Shown here: positions 14,488-20,724 of the stretch, in pieces
Layout of the letters: each line of letters opens with the position of its first letter
Position numbering within the stretch: the first letter of the stretch is position 1
NCBI GenBank assembly: GCA_044377735.1
Contig: JBILYK010000063.1
Coordinates: forward strand, 1-20,724
DNA length: 20,724 nt
Origin: Tabrizicola_A sp044377735
GTDB lineage: Bacteria; Pseudomonadota; Alphaproteobacteria; Rhodobacterales; Rhodobacteraceae
Reading direction: 5' to 3'
The notes under the pieces: generated by a model
The model's database searches: none
Seen by the model: only the letters and a program-made list of their open reading frames with translations
What the model was told of the DNA's origin: nothing
Position numbers and translations under genes: made by a program

Positions 14488-15492
14488 TTATTTCCCCTTA
14501 AAGATGCCGGTGGGCATGAAGATCAACACGATGATGAGGATGGCAAAGCTGACGGCCGATTTGTAATCGGTGGTCAAAAGTTGCATCAACCCATCGGGTG
14601 CCATGCTGTCAGGCAGGACGTAAGTGGCGACCTTTTTCCAAGCATAGGTCATGATCACTTCCGACAGTGCCACGATATAGCCGCCAGCAATGGCACCCAA
14701 GGGGCTGCCCAGACCGCCCACCACGGCTGCCGCAAAGACTGGCAGCAACAGCTGGAAATAGACGAAGGGGCGGAACGACTTGTCCAAACCATAAAGTGTG
14801 CCCGCAATCACCGCGAGACCGGCGGCGATGATCCACGTCACCTGCACCACACGGTCGGGGTTGATGCCAGAGAGCAATGCCAGATCTTCGTTGTCGGAGA
14901 AGGCGCGCATCGATTTGCCGGTGCGGGTTTTCTGCAAGAACCAGAACAGCGCGGCGACACAGATCACTGCAACAACCACCGTCACCGCCACCGTGGTCTT
15001 GATGACCAAGGGTTCGGCAAGGCCGGTGGCCTCTTTGAAGGTTTGCGCGCTCAGCAAAAAGCGCTCACCATCAGCGAAGTTGCGCTCTTCGACTCCGATG
15101 ATCAGGCGGACAAGGCCGTTCATCACGAACATGACGCCTGCCGAGACAATCACCAGAATGATCGGGGCGGCTTTTTGGGTGCGGTAGAACTTGTAGATGC
15201 CGCGGTCGGTGGCCAGCACCAGCATCGAGGTAACCGCGATACCGAAGGGCAGGGCGAGAAGGGCTGTCGGCAAGGGGCCAAATGTGATGCCCCAAGATTG
15301 GAAAAGCCATGTGAACATGATCACGATGGCGGTACCAAAGGCCATGGTGTCGCCATGCGCGAAGTTTGAAAACCGCAAGACACCAAAAATCAGCGTCACA
15401 CCCAGCGCGCCCAAGGCAAGCTGGCTGCCATAGGCCACGCCCGGCACGATCACAAAATTCAAAAGGGCCACGAGGGCGTTGAGGAAATCCAT
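14488..15492 (-). CDS. livH: Branched-chain-type ABC transporter permease (LivH family)
   Basis: 334 aa inner-membrane permease, partner of LivM. Family landmarks: LALGALGVTLIFGVLRFSNFAHGD at 25-48, the coupling segment AFSDNEDLALLSGINPDRV, and VVGGLGSPLGAIAGGYIVAL near 255. Several transmembrane segments are evident. Start ATG at 15492 lies 3 bp after the livF stop, so it is in one operon with livG-livF-livH-livM. A hydrophilic insertion (RLIIGVEERNFADGERFLLS, about 122-145) with an aromatic and acidic character lies in a predicted outside loop. Nothing is truncated. Confidence 0.93.
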   Translation of the reverse strand: MDFLNALVALLNFVIVPGVAYGSQLALGALGVTLIFGVLRFSNFAHGDTMAFGTAIVIMFTWLFQSWGITFGPLPTALLALPFGIAVTSMLVLATDRGIYKFYRTQKAAPIILVIVSAGVMFVMNGLVRLIIGVEERNFADGERFLLSAQTFKEATGLAEPLVIKTTVAVTVVVAVICVAALFWFLQKTRTGKSMRAFSDNEDLALLSGINPDRVVQVTWIIAAGLAVIAGTLYGLDKSFRPFVYFQLLLPVFAAAVVGGLGSPLGAIAGGYIVALSEVIMTYAWKKVATYVLPDSMAPDGLMQLLTTDYKSAVSFAILIIVLIFMPTGIFKGK

Positions 15493-15495
15493 ATC

Positions 15496-16212
15496 TCAGC
15501 CCCCCAGGAAGGAACGACGGACCTCGGGGTCGGCCAACAGGGCCTGTCCGGTGTCGGTGAAGCGGTTGGCGCCTTGGACAAGCACATAGCCTTTGTGTGC
15601 AATATCAAGTGCTTGTCTGGCATTTTGTTCCACCATCAGAATTGAGATGCCAGTGCGGGCAATCTCGATGATGCGGTCGAACAGTTCGTCCATCACGATG
15701 GGCGACACGCCAGCGGTGGGTTCGTCCAGCAACAGCACCGAAGGCTTGGTCATCAGGGCGCGGCCCACGGCGACCTGCTGGCGCTGGCCGCCTGACAATT
15801 CGCCCGCCGCTTGATGGCGCTTTTGGTGGAGGATGGGGAACAGGCCATAGATCTGATCCATGGTTTCCTTGATGCCCGCCTCATCGGTGCGGATGAAGGC
15901 GCCCATTTCAAGGTTTTCTTCCACCGTCATGCCGGTAAAGATGTTCTGGGTCTGGGGCACAAAGCCCATGCCCTTGCGCACGCGGGCCTGCGGCGAAAGC
16001 TTGGTGATATCTTCGCCATCCAGCACCACACGGCCACCGCGCAGGTTGAGCATGCCAAAGGTCGCCTTCATGGCGGTGGATTTTCCAGCGCCATTGGGGC
16101 CGACGATCACGGCTATCTCGCCCTTGTTCACGGCGATGGTGCAGTTGTGCAAGATGTCGACGGCCCCATAGCCCCCGGTCATATTCTCGCCGATGAGGAA
16201 GGGATCAGCCAT
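15496..16212 (-). CDS. livF: Branched-chain-type ABC transporter ATPase (LivF family)
   Basis: 238 aa cytoplasmic ATPase. Walker A GPNGAGKST near 38-46, Q-loop in FVPQTQNIF, ABC signature LSGGQRQQVAVGRAL near 138, Walker B VLLLDEPTAG, and the switch His replaced by the usual LivF-type segment ILMVEQNARQAL. Its ATG lies 8 bp inside the end of livG, a translationally coupled overlap. It pairs with LivG as the heterodimeric motor for LivH-LivM. Confidence 0.94.
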   Translation of the reverse strand: MADPFLIGENMTGGYGAVDILHNCTIAVNKGEIAVIVGPNGAGKSTAMKATFGMLNLRGGRVVLDGEDITKLSPQARVRKGMGFVPQTQNIFTGMTVEENLEMGAFIRTDEAGIKETMDQIYGLFPILHQKRHQAAGELSGGQRQQVAVGRALMTKPSVLLLDEPTAGVSPIVMDELFDRIIEIARTGISILMVEQNARQALDIAHKGYVLVQGANRFTDTGQALLADPEVRRSFLGG

Positions 16213-16996
16213 GGGCGGCCTCCTCTTTGACCTTGTTCTTCAATCCGGTGCCCAGGTAGGCTTCGATCACACGTTCGTCATTTTTCACTTCAGTTACAGT
16301 GCCTTGGGCCAAAACCTTGCCTTCGGCCATGCAGATCACCGGGCCACAGATGCGGCCGATGAAATCCATGTCATGTTCGATGACGCAGAAGGTATAGCCG
16401 CGTTCTTTGTTCAGGCGCACAATGGCATCGCCGATGGTATTGAGAAGGGTGCGGTTCACGCCCGCCCCCACCTCGTCCAGAAACACGATCTTGGCATCCA
16501 CCATCATGGTGCGGCCCAGTTCCAACAGCTTCTTCTGCCCGCCCGAGATATTGGCCGCCTTTTGGTCAGACAGATGTGAGATGGTCAAAAACTCCAGAAC
16601 CTCATCGGCCTTGTCGCGCAGGCGCTTTTCTTCGGCGGCCACGGCGCTGCGGCGGAAGCAGGCGTTGAACAGGCTTTCGCCGGACTGGTTGGCGGGCACC
16701 ATCATCAGGTTTTCGCGCACCGTCATCGACCCAAATTCATGGGCAATCTGGAAGGTGCGCAGCACACCTTTGGCAAAAAGCTCATGCGGGGGCAGGCCGG
16801 TGATGTCTTCGCCTTGCATGGTGACCTTGCCCGAGGTGGGCGGCAGACGACCCGCGATGACGTTGAAAAGCGTGGTTTTTCCAGCGCCGTTCGGTCCAAT
16901 CAGCCCAGTGATTGAGCCAGTCTCGATCTTGAGCGAGGCCCCGTCCACGGCTCTGAAACCGCCGAAATGCCGGTGAAGGTTTTCGACAACAATCAT
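16205..16996 (-). CDS. livG: Branched-chain-type ABC transporter ATPase (LivG family)
   Basis: 263 aa. Walker A GPNGAGKTT near 33-41, signature ISGGQKKLLELGRTM near 155, Walker B IVFLDEVGAG and switch His in FCVIEHDMDFI; the LivG-type tail ERVIEAYLG confirms the subtype. Walker B carries DEVGAG where most LivG proteins have DEPAAG or DEPLAG; the catalytic Glu is kept. A GGGGGA ribosome binding site precedes the ATG at 16996. The 124-bp gap to livJ upstream holds a hairpin, so expression of livG onward may be lower than that of livJ. Confidence 0.93.
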   Translation of the reverse strand: MIVVENLHRHFGGFRAVDGASLKIETGSITGLIGPNGAGKTTLFNVIAGRLPPTSGKVTMQGEDITGLPPHELFAKGVLRTFQIAHEFGSMTVRENLMMVPANQSGESLFNACFRRSAVAAEEKRLRDKADEVLEFLTISHLSDQKAANISGGQKKLLELGRTMMVDAKIVFLDEVGAGVNRTLLNTIGDAIVRLNKERGYTFCVIEHDMDFIGRICGPVICMAEGKVLAQGTVTEVKNDERVIEAYLGTGLKNKVKEEAAHG

Positions 16997-17070
16997 GGTT
17001 CCCCCTGAAAAGCAGACGCCTCTTTTTGGCCGGGATTGAACGCGGACTTGGGCGGCTTATCTTATGGCAA

Positions 17071-17095
17071 CGGCCCGAGGGATTGCCCCGGGCCG
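17071..17095 (-). terminator. Hairpin between livJ and livG, probable attenuator
   Basis: CGGCCCGAGGG at 17071-17081 pairs, with one bulged base, with CCCCGGGCCG at 17086-17095 across ATTG. It lies 25 bp after the livJ stop and has no T-run. Such hairpins after binding-protein genes commonly stabilise the upstream message or lower read-through into the membrane genes; this role is inferred. Confidence 0.55.
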
Positions 17096-17120
17096 TGCAA
17101 GTTGTCAGATCAGATTCGGA

Positions 17121-18317
17121 TCAACGGAACTGGACGGTTTCGTAGACGCCGCCCTTGATTTCGAACTGCTTGTAGCGACCAGCGGATTCGCCGGGGCCGA
17201 TCAGCGTCACGCCCGAAGCGCCATCATAGTCAATGGCGGTGCCAGCAGCGATCAGCTCAAGTGCCTTGCCCAACTCGCCGGGCATGATCTTGACGCCCGA
17301 ACCGTCAGCCGGGCCGTTGGCAATCTCAAGGATCTTGCCAGCGTAGACCTTGCTGTCGGTCGAACCTGCGGCATGCATGGCCAGCATGATCAGCGCGGCG
17401 GCGTCATAGCTTTCCATGGTATAGGGCGAGGTGGCGTCGAACGCGGTGGCTGCAGCCTTGCCCATGTCGGTCAAGATGGCAGCGCCGGGGCTGTCCGACT
17501 GAGCAACCTGGCCGTAAGAGCCGTCCAGAGCCGGGCCGATCGCGGCGGGAAGCGAGTCACCCACCATGCCGCCGGGCAGACCGAACTGCGAGAAGGCGCC
17601 CGAGTCGAGCGAAGCCTGGATGATGCCCTTGCCGCCCTGGTCGAGGTAGCCTGCAACCACCAGAAGATCACCACCAGCCGAGGCCAGCGACGCGACTTCG
17701 GCCGAATAGTCAGCCTTGCCGTCTTCGTGCGGGATGTTGATGGTCACGGTGCCGCCCTGCGCGGTGAAGCCAGCAGCAATCGCTTCGGCCAGACCTTTGC
17801 CGTAGTCCGAGTTGGAATAGGTCAGCGCGATCGAGGTCACGCCCTTTTCCTTCAGAATCTCGCCCATGATTTCGCCTTCGCGGGCGTCAGAGGGGGCGGT
17901 GCGGAAGAACAGGCCGTCATCTTCAGCGGTGGTCAGCGCGGGCGAGGTGGCCGAGGGCGACACCATCACGATGCCGTTCGGACGCGCCACGTTTTGCAGC
18001 ACAGCACCGGTCACACCCGAGCAGTCGCCGCCGATGATGCCTTTGACGCTTTCAGCCGTGACCATACGTTCCGCGGCCGAGGTGGCAGCAGCCGAATCGA
18101 CACAGGTCGAGTCGCCGCGCACGGACACGAAGTTATGGGCCGATTTGCCCGAAGCATTCACTTCAGCCATCGCCATTTCAGCCGCATTGGCCATGTGGCT
18201 GGTCAGCGATTCGATCGGGCCAGTGAAGCCGATCAGAATGCCCAGTTTGACGTCTTCAGCCGATGCTGCACCGGTCAGCGCCAGCGTGGCGGCGGAAGCC
18301 ATAAGAAGTTTTTTCAT
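17121..18317 (-). CDS. livJ: Periplasmic substrate-binding protein of a HAAT-type ABC transporter (LivJ-like)
   Basis: 398 aa with a clear signal peptide (MKKLLMASAATLALTGAASA, cleaved before EDVKLG). The mature part is a type I two-lobed binding protein (Peripla_BP_6): KLGILIGFTGPIESL at the start, a cysteine in GDSTCVD and a second in GGDCSGVTGAVL that probably form the usual disulfide, VSPSATSPALT in the ligand cleft, and SNSDYGKGLAEAI in the second lobe. GGGAGA lies just before the start at 18317. Position at the head of the livGFHM genes and next to a GlxA-type regulator, with an N-methylglycine-type dehydrogenase at the end, suggests a methylated amino acid or amide as ligand rather than leucine; this is inference. 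Confidence 0.9.
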   Translation of the reverse strand: MKKLLMASAATLALTGAASAEDVKLGILIGFTGPIESLTSHMANAAEMAMAEVNASGKSAHNFVSVRGDSTCVDSAAATSAAERMVTAESVKGIIGGDCSGVTGAVLQNVARPNGIVMVSPSATSPALTTAEDDGLFFRTAPSDAREGEIMGEILKEKGVTSIALTYSNSDYGKGLAEAIAAGFTAQGGTVTINIPHEDGKADYSAEVASLASAGGDLLVVAGYLDQGGKGIIQASLDSGAFSQFGLPGGMVGDSLPAAIGPALDGSYGQVAQSDSPGAAILTDMGKAAATAFDATSPYTMESYDAAALIMLAMHAAGSTDSKVYAGKILEIANGPADGSGVKIMPGELGKALELIAAGTAIDYDGASGVTLIGPGESAGRYKQFEIKGGVYETVQFR

Positions 18318-18370
18318 TGGTATCTCCCATGTTGGATCTCAATCCTGCAGCCAAACTAGAGAGGCAGCGC

Positions 18371-18389
18371 GAAAAAGGGAAGCCCCTTC
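18371..18389 (-). terminator. Weak hairpin with T-run upstream of livJ
   Basis: On the minus strand GAAGGG (18389-18384), loop GCTT, CCCTTT (18379-18374) and further T's. It could end the regulator transcript or act as an attenuator in the livJ leader. The stem is short, with one G-T pair. Confidence 0.35.
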
Positions 18390-18390
18390 A

Positions 18391-18417
18391 TGTCGACAGT
18401 GTGCCGACACTATCGGC
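18391..18417. promoter_or_regulatory. Repeated CGACA/TGTCG motif upstream of livJ, candidate regulator site
   Basis: TGTCGACA at 18391-18398 and TGCCGACA at 18402-18409 form a direct repeat (7 of 8 identical) with an 11-bp period, about one helical turn, as AraC-type proteins prefer. The same bases also form TGTCG-N9-CGACA, and GCCGA-N5-TCGGC overlaps at 18403-18417. It is centred about 83 bp before the livJ start. The 208-bp gap between regulator and livJ shows no ORF. Confidence 0.5.
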
Positions 18418-18525
18418 TTTGTCCCACGTCTGGGTCAGGGTTGGGGTGCCATGTGGTAGATGGCTGTGCAGCGCGAGGGGCCAAGCGCTTTCGCAAGGGG
18501 GATTTGGGGGTGTTTTGGGGGGCGA

Positions 18526-19548
18526 TCAGATTGACAGGCGGCCTGTAATCGCGCCGGGCGTCAAGCCCTGGGTGCCGCGCTCACGGTAAGGGGTGGTATT
18601 ATAGTGGCTGCGGTAACATTTCGAGAAATGCGACGGGCTGGCAAAGCCGCAGGCCAGCGCCACGTTGATCACGCTCATGTCGGTCTGCATCAACAGATTG
18701 CGTGCTTTTTGCAGCCGCAACTCCATATAGTAGCGCTTGGGGCTGCGGTTCAGGTAGCGGCGGAACAGACGTTCCAACTGCCGCGTCGACATACCCACCT
18801 CTTCGGCCAGATCGGCGGGCGACATCGGGTCTTCGATATTGCCTTCCATCATCTGGATGACTTGGCTGAGTTTGGGGTGACGCACGCCGATGCGCGTCGG
18901 GATCGACAGGCGCTGACTGTCCTGATCGGTGCGGATTGAAGAATAGATCAGCTGGTCCGCCACGGTATTGGCCAGATCTTCCCCGTGATCGGCGGCAATC
19001 ACCTTGAGCATCAGGTCGATCGAGGAGGTGCCGCCCGCCGTGGACCAGCGGTTGCCATCCATCACAAAGACCGACTTGGTCAATTTGACCTGCTCGAATT
19101 CCTCCAGAAAGCCGTCCTGATTCTCCCAGTGGATGGTGGCCTTCTTGCCATCAAGAAGCCCCGCCTTTGCAACGGTGTAGGCCCCGGTGCAAAGGCCGCC
19201 CACGGTGACCCCACGCCGCGCCTCGCGGCGCAGCCAGTTCAGGACCCCTTTGGTCGAGGCGCGCTGCACGTCAATGCCGCCGCAGACCAAGACGATGTCG
19301 TCACGATCAATCTCGTCCAGTCCGATGTCCAGCTTGAACGACGCGCCGTTGGAGCATGCGACGAAGTCGCCCTCACCCGTAAGAATCCAGCTGTACAGGT
19401 CTTGGCCCGACACTCGGTTGGCAATGCGCAGGGGTTCGATGGCCCCGGCAAAGGACAGCATCGTAAAGCGTTCAAGCAGCAGAAAGACAAAGCGCTTGGG
19501 GCTGGCGGTCTTGACGACCGAGGTGGCCTTGCGCTGTAGGTTTGACAT
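18526..19548 (-). CDS. GlxA-family transcriptional regulator (DJ-1/PfpI-like domain plus AraC-type HTH)
   Basis: 340 aa. Residues about 17-190 form a DJ-1/PfpI (class I glutamine amidotransferase-like) domain: FVFLLLERFTMLSFAGAIEPL, VLVCGGIDV, and the nucleophile-elbow segment GGLCTGAYTVAKAGLLDG with its cysteine, then ATIHWEN. The C-terminal 100 residues carry two AraC helix-turn-helix units (LAEEVGMSTRQLERLFRRYL and INVALACGFASPSHFSKCYR). Characterised members of this architecture (GbdR, SouR, CdhR) control glycine betaine, dimethylglycine, sarcosine and carnitine use, which fits the dehydrogenase and transporter downstream. It is codirectional with livJ and divergent from the DAHP synthase gene. 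The ATG at 19548 has a weak ribosome binding site. The target and effector are inferred. Confidence 0.9.
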   Translation of the reverse strand: MSNLQRKATSVVKTASPKRFVFLLLERFTMLSFAGAIEPLRIANRVSGQDLYSWILTGEGDFVACSNGASFKLDIGLDEIDRDDIVLVCGGIDVQRASTKGVLNWLRREARRGVTVGGLCTGAYTVAKAGLLDGKKATIHWENQDGFLEEFEQVKLTKSVFVMDGNRWSTAGGTSSIDLMLKVIAADHGEDLANTVADQLIYSSIRTDQDSQRLSIPTRIGVRHPKLSQVIQMMEGNIEDPMSPADLAEEVGMSTRQLERLFRRYLNRSPKRYYMELRLQKARNLLMQTDMSVINVALACGFASPSHFSKCYRSHYNTTPYRERGTQGLTPGAITGRLSI

Positions 19549-19641
19549 CTTGCGACCTATTCGTGTCGGTTTCGGTGCAAGGAAACAGGAATTGCACCGC
19601 TCCGCAAGGCGAATCCGCCTGATTTTTCACCCTTTCCGCCT

Positions 19642-19669
19642 TTGCATCCGTCGCATTTTTCCTTATACC
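19642..19669 (+). promoter_or_regulatory. Probable promoter of the DAHP synthase gene
   Basis: TTGCAT at 19642-19647 and TATACC at 19664-19669 with a 16-bp spacer; transcription would start about 25 bp before the ATG. A tract of T's fills part of the spacer. No trp- or aro-type attenuator is apparent in the short leader. Confidence 0.45.
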
Positions 19670-19702
19670 GCGCGGCGATACCGCTAACGAAAGGGCAGGG
19701 CC

Positions 19703-20724
19703 ATGACCAAGGGCTGGAAAAAGACGGATTGGCGCGCAAAACCACGTGTGCAGATGCCGGATTATCCCGATGCCGCCGCATTGACTTCGGTTGAGTCGCA
19801 ATTGGCGAAATACCCCCCCTTGGTCTTTGCGGGCGAGGCGCGGCGGTTGAAAAAGCAGTTGGCCCAGGCCGCCGAGGGCAATGCCTTTTTGCTGCAGGGT
19901 GGCGATTGCGCGGAAAGCTTTGCCGAGTTTTCGGCCGATAACATTCGCGACACCTTCCGTGTCATGCTCCAGATGGCGGTGGTGCTGACCTATGGCGCCA
20001 AAGTGCCGGTGATCAAGGTCGGCCGCATGGCGGGCCAGTTTGCCAAGCCGCGCTCGGCCAATACCGAGGTGATTGGCGGGGTGGAATACCCAAGCTATCG
20101 CGGCGACATCATCAACGGGTTTGAGGCGACGCATGAGGCGCGGAGTCCCGATCCGTCGCGCATGCTGCAGGCCTATACCCAAGCAGCAGCCAGCTTGAAC
20201 CTGCTGCGCGCCTTCTCGACCGGCGGCTTTGCCGACATCCACCGCGTCCATTCCTGGACGCTGGGATTTGCCGAGCATGACAAAGCCGAGCGCTACCGCG
20301 AGATTTCCAACCGCATCTCGGATGCCTTGGATTTCATGAATGCCGCTGGGGTCACCTCGGACAATGCCGAGGTGCTGTCCCGCGTCGATTTCTACACCAG
20401 CCACGAGGCGCTGCTTTTGGAATACGAAGAAGCCCTGTGCCGGGTGGACAGCCTGACCGGCCAGAATGTGGCCGGGTCTGGCCATATGATCTGGATCGGC
20501 GACCGCACCCGTCAGCCCGACGGCGCGCATGTCGAGTTCTGCCGGGGTGTCTTGAACCCGATCGGGTTGAAATGCGGGCCCACGACGACGGCGGAAGACC
20601 TCAAGGTGCTGATGGCCAAATTGAACCCCGAAAACGAACCTGGCCGTCTGACGCTGATCGCGCGCTTTGGTGCGGGCAAGGTGGGCGACCATCTGCCGCG
20701 TCTCATCAAGACGGTGCAGGAAGA
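19703..20724 (+). CDS. Class II 3-deoxy-7-phosphoheptulonate (DAHP) synthase, 3' end beyond window
   Basis: First enzyme of the shikimate pathway; condenses phosphoenolpyruvate and erythrose 4-phosphate. 340 complete codons are visible from the ATG at 19703, which follows AAGGGCAGGG. Class II (plant/AroAII-like) hallmarks are MTKGWKKTDWRAKP at the N-terminus, LLQGGDCAESF with metal-ligand Cys69, KVGRMAGQFAKPRS near 105, GGVEYPSYRGDIINGF, FYTSHEALLLEYEEAL, MIWIGDRTRQPDGAHVEF, GLKCGPT, and LIARFGAGKVGDHLPRLI at the edge. The remaining metal ligands (His, Glu, Asp in the C-terminal part) lie outside the window. The full protein should be about 450-460 aa. It is divergent from the GlxA-type regulator with a 154-bp gap and is probably unrelated to the transporter block. 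Confidence 0.95.
   Translation, partial: MTKGWKKTDWRAKPRVQMPDYPDAAALTSVESQLAKYPPLVFAGEARRLKKQLAQAAEGNAFLLQGGDCAESFAEFSADNIRDTFRVMLQMAVVLTYGAKVPVIKVGRMAGQFAKPRSANTEVIGGVEYPSYRGDIINGFEATHEARSPDPSRMLQAYTQAAASLNLLRAFSTGGFADIHRVHSWTLGFAEHDKAERYREISNRISDALDFMNAAGVTSDNAEVLSRVDFYTSHEALLLEYEEALCRVDSLTGQNVAGSGHMIWIGDRTRQPDGAHVEFCRGVLNPIGLKCGPTTTAEDLKVLMAKLNPENEPGRLTLIARFGAGKVGDHLPRLIKTVQE

Noticed and set aside
14431..15369. 312-codon plus-strand frame opposite livH
   Set aside because: Acidic/His-rich composition with no motif; mirror of membrane-protein codons.
17064..18359. 431-codon plus-strand frame opposite livJ
   Set aside because: Shadow of the livJ gene: livJ has a signal peptide and family motifs, while this frame has none.
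19472..20692. 406-codon minus-strand frame at the right end
   Set aside because: Antisense to the class II DAHP synthase, whose motifs are unmistakable on the plus strand. The real gene simply has no stop inside the window.
1..20724. CRISPR array, riboswitch or rRNA
   Set aside because: No regularly spaced repeats, no conserved riboswitch core and no rRNA sequence were recognised on reading.

Overview
The window looks like chromosomal DNA from an alphaproteobacterium of the Rhodobacteraceae/Roseobacter type. The evidence is GC-rich codon use, the YqaA-DsbB pair, a class II DAHP synthase, and a five-gene branched-chain-type ABC transporter beside a GcvT-fused FAD dehydrogenase and a GlxA-type regulator. 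This assignment rests on recognising protein families by eye; no search was run.

Layout. (1) 1-6232, housekeeping genes: the 3' part of a bifunctional NAD(P)HX repair enzyme (nnr), exonuclease III (xth), an unrecognised 239-aa protein, a HesB/IscA-type iron-sulfur assembly protein, a dGTPase-like HD hydrolase (dgt), a 100-aa unknown, DsbB and a YqaA/DedA-like membrane protein. Two palindromic elements of apparently one REP-like family lie here. One is read in frame inside nnr. The other is a perfect 28-bp palindrome that carries the stop codons of both nnr and xth. (2) 6412-6670: a tRNA-Leu(CAA) gene with a clear promoter and, about 110 nt downstream, a hairpin/U-tract terminator. (3) 6708-about 9870, an AT-richer accessory segment next to the tRNA: an N-terminal remnant of an IS481-type transposase, a kinase-like (APH/choline kinase fold) phosphotransferase, a decayed IS481-type C-terminal remnant in the same orientation, and an exported protein with possible FlgO-like and formylglycine-enzyme-like parts. 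(4) 9876-10484: a MobA-like nucleotidyltransferase.

(5) 10587-19548 is one functional block, all on the minus strand. In transcription order it holds a GlxA-family AraC-type regulator, livJ, livG, livF, livH, livM, and an FAD-dependent dimethylglycine/sarcosine dehydrogenase-like protein with C-terminal GcvT domains. The inferred role is regulated uptake of a small N-methylated amino acid or related quaternary-amine product, followed by folate-linked oxidative demethylation. The intergenic regions before livJ and before the dehydrogenase both carry repeats built on CGACA/TGTCG, each centred about 80 bp upstream of the start codon, so they are candidate sites for the regulator. (6) 19703-end: the start of a class II DAHP synthase (first step of the shikimate pathway), transcribed divergently from the regulator and running off the window.

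I found no CRISPR array, complete insertion sequence, phage module or obvious defence system. The most unusual signals are the palindromes around nnr/xth, the paired inner halves of IS481-type elements flanking the phosphotransferase, and the shared repeat motif in the dehydrogenase/transporter block.
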